Notes under the pieces: model-generated
Databases searched by the model: none
What the model was told of the DNA's origin: nothing
Seen by the model: the letters and a program-made list of their open reading frames with translations, nothing else
Source: Polaribacter sp. SA4-12
GTDB lineage: Bacteria > Bacteroidota > Bacteroidia > Flavobacteriales > Flavobacteriaceae
NCBI RefSeq assembly: GCF_002163675.1
Contig: NZ_CP019334.1
Location: forward strand, 3,453,501 to 3,517,500
Reading direction: 5' to 3'
DNA: 64,000 bases
Made by a program: the position numbers and the translations under genes
Part shown: in pieces, positions 35,752-43,340 of the stretch
Position numbering within the stretch: the first letter of the stretch is position 1
Layout of the letters: each line of letters opens with the position of its first letter

Positions 35752-36912
35752 ATGAACCAAGACTTCTTAACCCCTGTAAAAGAATCGGTTGTAGCGCATT
35801 TAGCGGTGCAGTCTAATTTGTGCTTTGGTCAAATAATTAGAATTCACACTGAAGAAGAAGGTTTTCCTGATTTAGAAAACGTTCAAATTGCAATTTTAGG
35901 AGTTCAAGAAGATCGGAATTCTGAAAATAATTTTGGTTGTGGAGAGGATTTGCATTTTATCCGCACAAAATTATATGAATTGTTTCCAGGCAACTGGAAT
36001 GCTCCAATTGCTGATTTAGGAAATGTGTTAAAAGGGAATTCTGTTTCTGATACTTATTTTGCAGTTTCTGAAATTATAACAGATCTACTTAAGAAAAACA
36101 TTATCCCAGTTATTATTGGTGGAGGTCAAGACATTACTTATGTAAATTACAGAGCTTACGATTCTTTAGAACAAACTGTAAATATTGCAGCTGTAGATAG
36201 TCGTTTCGATTTAGGTAATTTAGATGATGAATTATCATCTCAATCTTATTTAAGTAAAATAATTATGCAAGAACCAAACAACTTGTTTAATTATAGTAAC
36301 GTTGGTTATCAGACTTATTTTAATTCACAAGAAGAAATTGAATTATTAGATAGTTTGTTTTTTGACGCTTGCAGATTAGGGAAAGCGAAAGAATTAGAAA
36401 ATATTGAGCCGGTATTTAGAAATGCAGATATTGTTTCTATAGATTTAGGTTCTGTAAGACAAAGTGAAGCTCCTGCCAACAATAATGCTTCTCCAAATGG
36501 ATTTTATGGAGAAGAAATTTGTGCAATTTCAAGGTATGCAGGTTTAAGTGATAAAGTATCTTCTTTTGGAATTTATGAATATAATTCTAAGTTAGATAAC
36601 AATCACCAAACGGCACATTTAATTGCTCAAATGATTTGGTACTTTATTGAGGGAGTTAATTTTAGAGTAAAAGATTATCCGTTTTCAGGAAAGGAAAATT
36701 ATCAAAAATTTACAGTTTTATTAGAAGATGATGATCCTTTAACATTTTATAAAAGTAATAAATCTGGAAGATGGTGGATAGAGATAAAAATATTATCGGA
36801 TAATAAATACAAAAGACATGCGTTAATACCATGTACTTATAGTGACTACACCGATGCAACAAAGCAAATTATTCCTGAGAAATGGTATAAAGCGATGCGA
36901 AAATTAGTGTAA
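35752..36912 (+). CDS. Arginase/formimidoylglutamase-fold protein with degenerate metal site
   Basis: A 386-residue ureohydrolase-fold protein; I take the ATG at 35752. Homologues at this locus are usually named formimidoylglutamase or arginase. However, the metal ligands are not intact. The GGxHx motif reads IGGGQDITY (His to Gln), the DAHxD motif reads AVDSRFDLG (His to Arg) and the later DxD reads VSIDLGSVR (second Asp to Gly). Without these ligands the binuclear manganese site should not form, so a non-catalytic role is likely. It lies between topA (36 bases away) and gldK, a synteny conserved in gliding flavobacteria. Confidence 0.8.
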   Translation: MNQDFLTPVKESVVAHLAVQSNLCFGQIIRIHTEEEGFPDLENVQIAILGVQEDRNSENNFGCGEDLHFIRTKLYELFPGNWNAPIADLGNVLKGNSVSDTYFAVSEIITDLLKKNIIPVIIGGGQDITYVNYRAYDSLEQTVNIAAVDSRFDLGNLDDELSSQSYLSKIIMQEPNNLFNYSNVGYQTYFNSQEEIELLDSLFFDACRLGKAKELENIEPVFRNADIVSIDLGSVRQSEAPANNNASPNGFYGEEICAISRYAGLSDKVSSFGIYEYNSKLDNNHQTAHLIAQMIWYFIEGVNFRVKDYPFSGKENYQKFTVLLEDDDPLTFYKSNKSGRWWIEIKILSDNKYKRHALIPCTYSDYTDATKQIIPEKWYKAMRKLV

Positions 36913-36958
36913 TTAAAAAAAGGTTAAAATAACATAGTGTTAAAATGCAATTTGTGTA

Positions 36959-36989
36959 TTGTTTTTTAACAAAAAAAATAATAGGTTTA
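36959..36989 (+). promoter_or_regulatory. Candidate promoter of gldKLMN
   Basis: TTG (36959-36961), 20 bases, TAGGTTTA (36982-36989), one mismatch from TAnnTTTG. The box ends 29 bases before the gldK ATG. Confidence 0.5.
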
Positions 36990-37018
36990 CGGACTTTATA
37001 GTAAAGACATTTTAAAAT

Positions 37019-38392
37019 ATGAAGAAAGCAGCAATATTTGCACTTTTAATAGTAGTTTTTTACAGTTGTGGCTCTAATGATAGAGGTGAGTTAGTAGGAG
37101 TAAAGTCTAAGAAAAAGTGGTTTTCAGAAAAACCATTTGGTACGGCTTTAATACCTGGGGGGTCATTTACAATGGGTAAGCAAGATCAAGATATTATTGG
37201 TACGATGAATGCTCCAACAAAAACTGTTACCGTTAGACCATATTATATGGACGAAACAGAGGTTACAAACAATGAATATAAAGAGTTTGTAGTTTGGGTA
37301 AAAGATTCTATTGTAAGAACTCGATTAGGGTATCAACAAGAATTTGCAGGAATGATTGGAGAGCCTAACGCAGATGGAACACCATTATCTGGTGGAATTC
37401 ATGATTATGCCTTTGCTGTAGCAGACACAACAGATGCAAATGCGTATCAAAAATATATGTACGACAATTATTATAGCCTAGGTGATGGTATGGATTCTAT
37501 AAAACCATTAAATTGGGATGCCGATATTATTTGGAATAAAGAAGAATTTCCTGATGTAGATTATGTAGAAGTTATGGATTCTTTATACATTCCTAGAGAA
37601 GAAGCTGTAGATGGAGTTAGAACATTTAATACAAAATTCTTAAAATATAGATATTCTTGGTTTGATAGAGATAATGCTGCTAGAAAAGGTGGTAATCGAA
37701 AAGATTTTGTTAAAACAGAGGTTTTAAATATTTACCCAGATACAACTGTTTGGGTAAAAGATTTTAACTATTCTTATAATGATCCAATGCACCAAGATTA
37801 TTTTAATCACCAATCTTATGGAGATTATCCAGTAGTTGGTGTTACTTGGGGACAAGCAAATGCTTTTTGTAATTGGAGAACTAAAAAGAAAAACGATTAT
37901 TTAAAACGTAGAAAAAATGCAACAGCCGTACCAGACTTTAGATTACCAACTGAAGCAGAATGGGAATATGCTGCCAGAGGAGGTTTAGAATTTGCAACAT
38001 ATCCTTGGGGAACTGGTGGTACAACTAGTGATAGAGGTTGTTTCTTAGCAAACTTTAAGCCTGTAAGAGGTAATTATGCAGTAGATGGAGCGCTTTATAC
38101 TATGGAAGCTAAATCTTTTAACGCTAATGATTACGGTTTATATAATATGGCAGGGAACGTTTCTGAATGGACAAATTCTGCTTATAATTTATCTTCTTAT
38201 CAGATGGCTTCTACAATGAATCCGAATGTTGAGGATAGAAAAAACAAAAGAAAAATAATACGTGGAGGTTCTTGGAAAGATGTTGCATACTTTTTAGAAG
38301 TAGGTTCTAGAGATTATGAATATGCAGATACAGCAAGAAGTTACATTGGTTTTAGAACCGTTCAGAATTACATTGGTACAGCAAATAAATAA
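37019..38392 (+). CDS. gldK: Gliding motility/T9SS lipoprotein GldK
   Basis: Outer-membrane lipoprotein that forms the periplasmic ring of the type IX secretion system with GldN (PorK and PorN in Porphyromonas). The 457 residues start with a lipoprotein signal (MKKAAIFALLIVVFYSCGSN, Cys17). The body is a formylglycine-generating-enzyme/sulfatase-modifying fold: IPGGSFTMGKQDQD, YYMDETEVTNNEYKEFV, YPVVGVTWGQANAFCNWRTK, RLPTEAEWEYAARGG, NMAGNVSEWT and RGGSWKD. It is the first gene of gldKLMN. Confidence 0.95.
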   Translation: MKKAAIFALLIVVFYSCGSNDRGELVGVKSKKKWFSEKPFGTALIPGGSFTMGKQDQDIIGTMNAPTKTVTVRPYYMDETEVTNNEYKEFVVWVKDSIVRTRLGYQQEFAGMIGEPNADGTPLSGGIHDYAFAVADTTDANAYQKYMYDNYYSLGDGMDSIKPLNWDADIIWNKEEFPDVDYVEVMDSLYIPREEAVDGVRTFNTKFLKYRYSWFDRDNAARKGGNRKDFVKTEVLNIYPDTTVWVKDFNYSYNDPMHQDYFNHQSYGDYPVVGVTWGQANAFCNWRTKKKNDYLKRRKNATAVPDFRLPTEAEWEYAARGGLEFATYPWGTGGTTSDRGCFLANFKPVRGNYAVDGALYTMEAKSFNANDYGLYNMAGNVSEWTNSAYNLSSYQMASTMNPNVEDRKNKRKIIRGGSWKDVAYFLEVGSRDYEYADTARSYIGFRTVQNYIGTANK

Positions 38393-38418
38393 ATAATTTA
38401 AAAAAGATATATATTACT

Positions 38419-39054
38419 ATGGCACAGTCAAGAACTTATAAAAAGACAATGAACTTCGTTTACGGAATGGGGGCAGCAGTTGTTATTATTGGAGCATTAT
38501 TTAAAATTACACACTTTCATATTGGTTTTCTTACAGGAACATTAATGTTATCTATTGGTCTTGTAACTGAAGCATTGGTTTTTGCAATTTCAGCATTTGA
38601 TACCCCAGAAGATGATTTTGATTGGTCTAAAGTATATCCTGAATTAGGCGAAGATGGTTTCTCTGTTGAAAAAGATGAAGTTGGAGCACAAGGTTTATTA
38701 TCTCAAAAATTAGATATTTTATTACAAGAGGCTAATATTGATGCTGGTTTAATGGAGAGTTTAGGAACAAGCATGAAAAACTTTCAAGGAGCTGCAGAAG
38801 GATTATCTGCTGCATCAGAATCTATTTCATCTACAAATAAATATAATGAGCAAGTTTCTATGGCAGCAGTGCAAATGGAAACTTTAAATAACTTGTATAA
38901 AGTACAAGTAGAAAACACAACAAAGCAATCAGAATTAAATGGAGCTGTTGTTGAGAATACAGAGAAATTAAAAGAACAAATGGAGTCTTTAGCAAAAAAC
39001 TTATCTTCTTTAAACGGAGTTTATGGAGGTATGCTTTCTGCAATGTCTAAATAA
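38419..39054 (+). CDS. gldL: T9SS/gliding motor inner-membrane protein GldL
   Basis: Stator-like inner-membrane protein of the proton-driven motor formed with GldM. The 211 residues have two membrane spans (about 14-31 and 36-56) and a long cytoplasmic coiled part. The second span holds Glu51 (GLVTEALVF), matching the essential membrane Glu of Flavobacterium GldL, and the first holds Lys29 and His32 (GALFKITHFH), also motor residues. It lies 26 bases after gldK. Confidence 0.95.
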   Translation: MAQSRTYKKTMNFVYGMGAAVVIIGALFKITHFHIGFLTGTLMLSIGLVTEALVFAISAFDTPEDDFDWSKVYPELGEDGFSVEKDEVGAQGLLSQKLDILLQEANIDAGLMESLGTSMKNFQGAAEGLSAASESISSTNKYNEQVSMAAVQMETLNNLYKVQVENTTKQSELNGAVVENTEKLKEQMESLAKNLSSLNGVYGGMLSAMSK

Positions 39055-39100
39055 TAATTAGTTAAACTAATATGAATATTTACTTAAAAAACTAATTATA

Positions 39101-40630
39101 ATGGCAGGAGGAAAAATGTCCGCAAGACAGAAAATGATAAACTTAATGTACCTTGTTTTTATTGCAATGTTAGCAATGAATATGAGTAAAGAAGTTTTAT
39201 CTGCTTTTGGTTTTATGAATGAAAAGTTGACTGAAAATAATATTTCAACTACAACAAAAAATAATGAAGCTTACGCTAATTTAGCTACTAAGGCTTCTGA
39301 GCAAGCAGCTAAATTTGGTCCATTAAAAGTTCAAGCTGATAAGATTAAAAGTTATTCAACAAATTTTTACTCTTATTTAGAGGAGTTGAAAGGTAAAATG
39401 ACTTCTGATTTAGATGATATGCAAGATTATGAATCTATGGATCAAACAGCTTTTTTAGATGAGTATTTCTTCAAAGGAGATAAATTCACAAAAGAAGGTC
39501 AAGAATTTTTAGATAATATTAATGGGTATAGAACTGATGTTTCTTCTGTTTTAGGGACAGATAGTAAGTTTATTCCTGTTTTAACTAAAAGGTTTTCTAC
39601 AGAAGATGTAGTTAATAAAGAAACAAAAATAGCTGTTCCTTTTTTAAATGCGAGATTTGAAGGTTTTCCTTTAGTAGCTTCTTTAACTGGTTTAACTCAA
39701 ATGCAAGCAGATATTAAGAATACAGAAAGTGATATTGTTGCAGATTTATTAGGAGGTAAATTAGAAGAGGCATTATCATTAACTAACTACAAAGGAATAG
39801 TTGCGTTAGAAAAAAATGCTTATTTCGCAGGAGAAAAAGTGACAGGTAAAATTGTTTTAGGTCGTTATGATGCTACTATGGTTCCCGATAATGTTACTTT
39901 AAACGGTAGAGATTACAAAAATATTCAATCCGGCCAAGTAATTATAGATATGCCTGCAGGAAATGTTGGTAATCATGATATTAAAGGAACAATTTCTTTT
40001 ACTCAAGATGGTGAAGTTGTAGGTGTGCCTTTTGAAAGTTCTTATTCTGTTATTCCAGAACCAAGTAATGCTGTAGTTTCTGCAGATAAAATGAATGTTG
40101 TTTATAGAGGTTTGCAAAATCCTATTTCAGTTTCTTTACCAGGTGTTAGTGATAACAATTTAAGAGTTTCTGCAAGTGGAGGAACTTTAACTGGAGGTAA
40201 AGGAAAATATAGTATTAGACCAGGAGCAGGGAAAATAGCAACGATTAATGTTAGTGCCAAGTTAAGTAGTGGGAAAACGGTTAATTCTAAAGCTACTTTC
40301 AGAATTAAAGATATACCAGCTGCTATGGGATCTGTAAGAGGACAATATGGAACTGTAAGAATGCCTAAGTCAGGTTTGTCTAATGCACCAATTGCAGCAG
40401 GTTTACCAGATTTTGAATTCGATTTAAAAATTAAAGTTCAGAGTTTTAAAATTAAAGTACCAGGTCAATTAACTATTATTGTGAATGGATCTAAATTAAA
40501 CGCTGCAGCAAAGCAAAAGCTGTCTAAAGCGAAAAGGGGAGATATCATTAATATTTATGGTATTAAAGCTACAGCTAACGGGTATAACCTTAAAAAAGTA
40601 TTACCAGTTAATATAGAGTTAACAAATTAG
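39101..40630 (+). CDS. gldM: T9SS/gliding motor protein GldM
   Basis: Inner-membrane protein whose single N-terminal span (about residues 13-35, MINLMYLVFIAMLAMNMSKE) sits inside the GldL ring, and whose long periplasmic shaft of stacked domains reaches the GldK/GldN ring. The 509 residues include the typical NMSKEVLSAFGFMNEKL motif after the span and beta-rich domains ending PVNIELTN. It lies 46 bases after gldL and 17 bases before gldN. Confidence 0.95.
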   Translation: MAGGKMSARQKMINLMYLVFIAMLAMNMSKEVLSAFGFMNEKLTENNISTTTKNNEAYANLATKASEQAAKFGPLKVQADKIKSYSTNFYSYLEELKGKMTSDLDDMQDYESMDQTAFLDEYFFKGDKFTKEGQEFLDNINGYRTDVSSVLGTDSKFIPVLTKRFSTEDVVNKETKIAVPFLNARFEGFPLVASLTGLTQMQADIKNTESDIVADLLGGKLEEALSLTNYKGIVALEKNAYFAGEKVTGKIVLGRYDATMVPDNVTLNGRDYKNIQSGQVIIDMPAGNVGNHDIKGTISFTQDGEVVGVPFESSYSVIPEPSNAVVSADKMNVVYRGLQNPISVSLPGVSDNNLRVSASGGTLTGGKGKYSIRPGAGKIATINVSAKLSSGKTVNSKATFRIKDIPAAMGSVRGQYGTVRMPKSGLSNAPIAAGLPDFEFDLKIKVQSFKIKVPGQLTIIVNGSKLNAAAKQKLSKAKRGDIINIYGIKATANGYNLKKVLPVNIELTN

Positions 40631-40647
40631 AAGTAAAAAAATAAAAT

Positions 40648-41502
40648 ATGTTTAAAAATTGTTTAATATTATTTTTCGCTTTGATGATAAGTGGTTCAAT
40701 AAATGCGCAAGCAAACTTATTGAATGCTAAAAAGGTTGAGCAAATAGGAGTGAAAAATCAGCAACAAGTAGCTGCAGATAATGATGCGCCTATTCCTTAC
40801 GGATACGTAGATGATAGAGATGTATTATGGTCTAAAGTGGTTTGGGAATTTATTGATTTAAATCAAAAAATAAATTTACCTTATTATTTTCCAATTGATA
40901 CTACAAATATCTCTTCAGACAGAAGATCTTTATTTGATACATTGATTAAAGGAATTAAACAGGGTAAAATAAAAGAAGCATATTCAGATTCTTTCTTTAC
41001 ATCTAAAATCACTCAAAACGAGATCGACACTAGAATGTCTAGTATTAGAGAAGAGAATGGTTATAGTGATACAATTAGACTTCAAACACAAGATGTAGAA
41101 GGGTATATGATTAAAGGAATGTGGTATTTTGATAAACGTCAAGGTGAGTTAAAATACAGATTGTTAGCATTAGCACCAATGGGTAAAGATGTACAAACTT
41201 TAGGAGTTCAAGATATTGAAGATGAAGAATTGTATGAGTTATTTTGGGTTTTCTTTCCTTCAATAAGAGATGTTTTACATGATGCTAAAGTTTTTAATCC
41301 AAAAAACGCTTCACAGCCAATTTCTTTTGATCACATGTTAAATGCTAGAAGGTTTAGCAGTACAATTGTTAGAGAAGAAAATATTTATGGTAACAGGGCT
41401 ATTTCAGATTATGTTAGAGGTAACTCTTTATTCCAATTATTAGAAGCTAATAAAATTAAAGAAGACATTAGAAACAGAGAAATGGATATGTGGAATTACT
41501 AG
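40648..41502 (+). CDS. gldN: T9SS/gliding periplasmic ring protein GldN
   Basis: Periplasmic partner of GldK (PorN in Porphyromonas). The 284 residues have a signal peptide (MFKNCLILFFALMISGSINAQ) and family segments DDRDVLWSKVVWEFIDLNQK, NLPYYFPID, YMIKGMWYFDKRQGELKYRL and the C-terminal FSSTIVREENIYGNR with EMDMWNY. It is the last gene of the operon and is followed by a strong terminator and then the 3'-UTR repeat. Confidence 0.95.
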   Translation: MFKNCLILFFALMISGSINAQANLLNAKKVEQIGVKNQQQVAADNDAPIPYGYVDDRDVLWSKVVWEFIDLNQKINLPYYFPIDTTNISSDRRSLFDTLIKGIKQGKIKEAYSDSFFTSKITQNEIDTRMSSIREENGYSDTIRLQTQDVEGYMIKGMWYFDKRQGELKYRLLALAPMGKDVQTLGVQDIEDEELYELFWVFFPSIRDVLHDAKVFNPKNASQPISFDHMLNARRFSSTIVREENIYGNRAISDYVRGNSLFQLLEANKIKEDIRNREMDMWNY

Positions 41503-41525
41503 TTCTACAATCATTAAAATTATAT

Positions 41526-41554
41526 AAAACGTTTGCGCAAGCAAGCGTTTTTTT
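41526..41554 (+). terminator. Terminator of gldKLMN
   Basis: AAAACGTTTGC (41526-41536), loop GCAA, GCAAGCGTTTT (41541-41551) with one G-T pair, then more T. It begins 24 bases after the gldN stop. Confidence 0.85.
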
Positions 41555-41560
41555 GTTTGT

Positions 41561-41640
41561 AGCTATTTCCTGCTTTTCGCACTCGCTTTTTTTCGTACCT
41601 CAAAAAGAGCTCAAACAAATGCTACAATCAGGGCTAAACA
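41561..41640 (+). repeat. 3'-UTR hairpin repeat, copy 2 (after gldN)
   Basis: It begins AGCTATTTCCTGCTTTTCGC, like copy 1, and ends CAATCAGGGCTAAACA. Outer pairs AGC/GCT and CCTG/CAGG and an inner CTC/GAG plus T5/A5 stem are kept, while the middle differs from copy 1 and matches copy 3 (AAAAAGAGCTCAAACAAA). It is in the same orientation as gldN but lies beyond its terminator. Confidence 0.65.
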
Positions 41641-41697
41641 TTTTAGAAACAATTAGAATAATTAAAATTTAAGAGCAAATTCACGTACTTTTATGCC

Positions 41698-42759
41698 ATG
41701 AAAGTAGATTACATAATTGTTGGTTTAGGTTTAGCAGGTTTAGCTTTTGTTGAAGAGTTAATTGCAGCAAAAAAAACATTCTTAGTATTTGAAGATGATT
41801 CTCAAACATCTTCTTTAGTTGCTGGTGGTGTTTATAACCCTGTTATTTTAAAAAGATTTACATCTGTTTGGAATGGTACAGAACAATTAGAATTGGCACT
41901 TCCTTTTTATAAAGGTTTAGAAGAGAAATTAAACATAACTGTTGATCAAAAGTTTGTTATTAAAAAATCTTTTAAATCTATTGAAGACCAAAATAATTGG
42001 TTTTCTGTTTTAGATAAACCAAGATTGGTAGATTATTTAGATCCTAAATTAGATAAACAAAATTATAACGGAGTTTTGGCTGATTTTAGTTTTGGTAATG
42101 TGAACAAAACAGGTAGAATTGATACAGCAAAACTAATAACTGCTTACAGAACATATTTAGAATCTGATAACTTAATTCGTTTTGAACAGTTTAAACATGA
42201 TGATTTAAACATTGAAAAAGAGTTTATAACTTACAAAGATATTACAGCTTCAAAAATTGTTTTTTGTGAAGGTTTTGGAGTTACACAGAATCCATATTTT
42301 AATTATTTACCAATAAATGAGGCAAAAGGAGAATTATTGACAATTCATGCTCCTGAATTAAATATCGACTTTCTTTTAAAATCTACTCTTTTTGTATTGC
42401 CTTTGGGTGATAACTTATACAAAGTAGGAGCTACTTTTAATTGGACAGACAAAACATCTGAACCATCGGAAGCAGGAAAAGAAGAGTTGGTAGAAAAACT
42501 GAAAAAGGTAATTACTATTCCATATACAATTGTTTCTCAATCTGCAGGAATCAGACCAACAGTTTCCGGTAGAAGACCTTTGGTTGGTATTCATCCGGAA
42601 GAATCGAAATTAATAGTTTTAAACGGTTTAGGAACTCGTGGTGTAATGATTGCACCAACTGTTGCTAAAAACCTCTTTAATCACTTAGAAGTTGGGGAAA
42701 GCTTAGATGATGAAATAAATATTGATCGTTTTAAGCATTTAAACAAGTGGCTGTCTTAA
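41698..42759 (+). CDS. FAD-dependent amine/D-amino acid oxidase-like protein
   Basis: A 353-residue DAO-fold flavoprotein. The N-terminal Rossmann motif is VDYIIVGLGLAGLAFVEELI (GxGxxG), followed by an acidic end FEDD and SSLVAGGVYNPV. The substrate domain holds NEAKGELLTIHAPEL and the C-terminal FAD part holds SAGIRPTVSGRRPLVGIHPE and LNGLGTRGVMIAPTVA. Such proteins oxidise amino groups of small substrates such as glycine or D-amino acids in the cytosol; the substrate is not determinable. It follows gldN in many flavobacteria. A TACTTTTA box lies just upstream. Confidence 0.85.
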   Translation: MKVDYIIVGLGLAGLAFVEELIAAKKTFLVFEDDSQTSSLVAGGVYNPVILKRFTSVWNGTEQLELALPFYKGLEEKLNITVDQKFVIKKSFKSIEDQNNWFSVLDKPRLVDYLDPKLDKQNYNGVLADFSFGNVNKTGRIDTAKLITAYRTYLESDNLIRFEQFKHDDLNIEKEFITYKDITASKIVFCEGFGVTQNPYFNYLPINEAKGELLTIHAPELNIDFLLKSTLFVLPLGDNLYKVGATFNWTDKTSEPSEAGKEELVEKLKKVITIPYTIVSQSAGIRPTVSGRRPLVGIHPEESKLIVLNGLGTRGVMIAPTVAKNLFNHLEVGESLDDEINIDRFKHLNKWLS

Positions 42760-42786
42760 AAGAATATCTTTTTAAGGATGCAATAC

Positions 42787-42864
42787 GCGTTAAGGATTGA
42801 GCGGTTTGTTTGAGCTCTTTTTGTTTTTACAAAAAAGCGAGTAGCGAAAGCCTGTTAAAACGCC
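42787..42864 (-). repeat. 3'-UTR hairpin repeat, copy 3 (after the DUF983 gene)
   Basis: In the sense of the DUF983 mRNA it starts GGCGTTTTAACAGGCTTTCG 8 bases after the stop codon. Its middle matches copy 2 (CTCGCTTTTTTG and AAAAAGAGCTCAAACAAA). The outer sequence is different, but pairing is kept as GCGTT/AACGC and GG/CC. Confidence 0.6.
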
Positions 42865-42872
42865 CTAAATAT

Positions 42873-43265
42873 TTATTTTATTTCTTTTTTAGAAATATTT
42901 TCATCGTAAGAAACAAACATATTTATCCAAATAATTCTTGATAAACGCATGTTAATTGGTGCTAAAACGAGTAGCACAGCAATAATTGCAGTGAAACATT
43001 GTAATAGAGAAAAATTTAGGATTCCCATTGTAATTACAAAAGTTGCAACAGAAAGTGCAACTGTTATTCCGTAATTTACGTACATAGCTCCATAAAAGAA
43101 AGAAGGTTCCATCATGTATTTTAAATTACACTTTGGGCAATTATCGTGTAACTTCGTTATTTTACTTGGGTTGTATGTGATTTTATGCTCAAAAAAATCA
43201 CCTTCATGACATCTTGGACACTTCGCATTTACAATGCTATATAACTTGGTTCCTTTTTTAAACAT
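42873..43265 (-). CDS. DUF983-family membrane protein
   Basis: A 130-residue protein with a zinc-ribbon-like N-terminal part, KCPRCHEGDFF and NCPKCNLKYMMEPS, followed by two membrane spans (about 60-80 and 83-103). The EPSFFYGAMYVNYG segment is diagnostic of DUF983. Function is unknown. It is convergent with the flavoprotein gene and divergent from the ABC-F gene, and its mRNA carries copy 3 of the 3'-UTR repeat. Confidence 0.85.
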   Translation of the reverse strand: MFKKGTKLYSIVNAKCPRCHEGDFFEHKITYNPSKITKLHDNCPKCNLKYMMEPSFFYGAMYVNYGITVALSVATFVITMGILNFSLLQCFTAIIAVLLVLAPINMRLSRIIWINMFVSYDENISKKEIK

Positions 43266-43340
43266 AATAGACTATAAATTTGTATACTTTTGCAAATATA
43301 GAGTTTAAAACTTTTTTTAAGTAACAATTTATTATATTAC

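Noticed and set aside
37019..38392. Sulfatase-modifying enzyme annotation for the FGE-fold protein
   Set aside because: Lipoprotein signal and position as first gene of gldKLMN identify it as GldK; no sulfatase genes are nearby.
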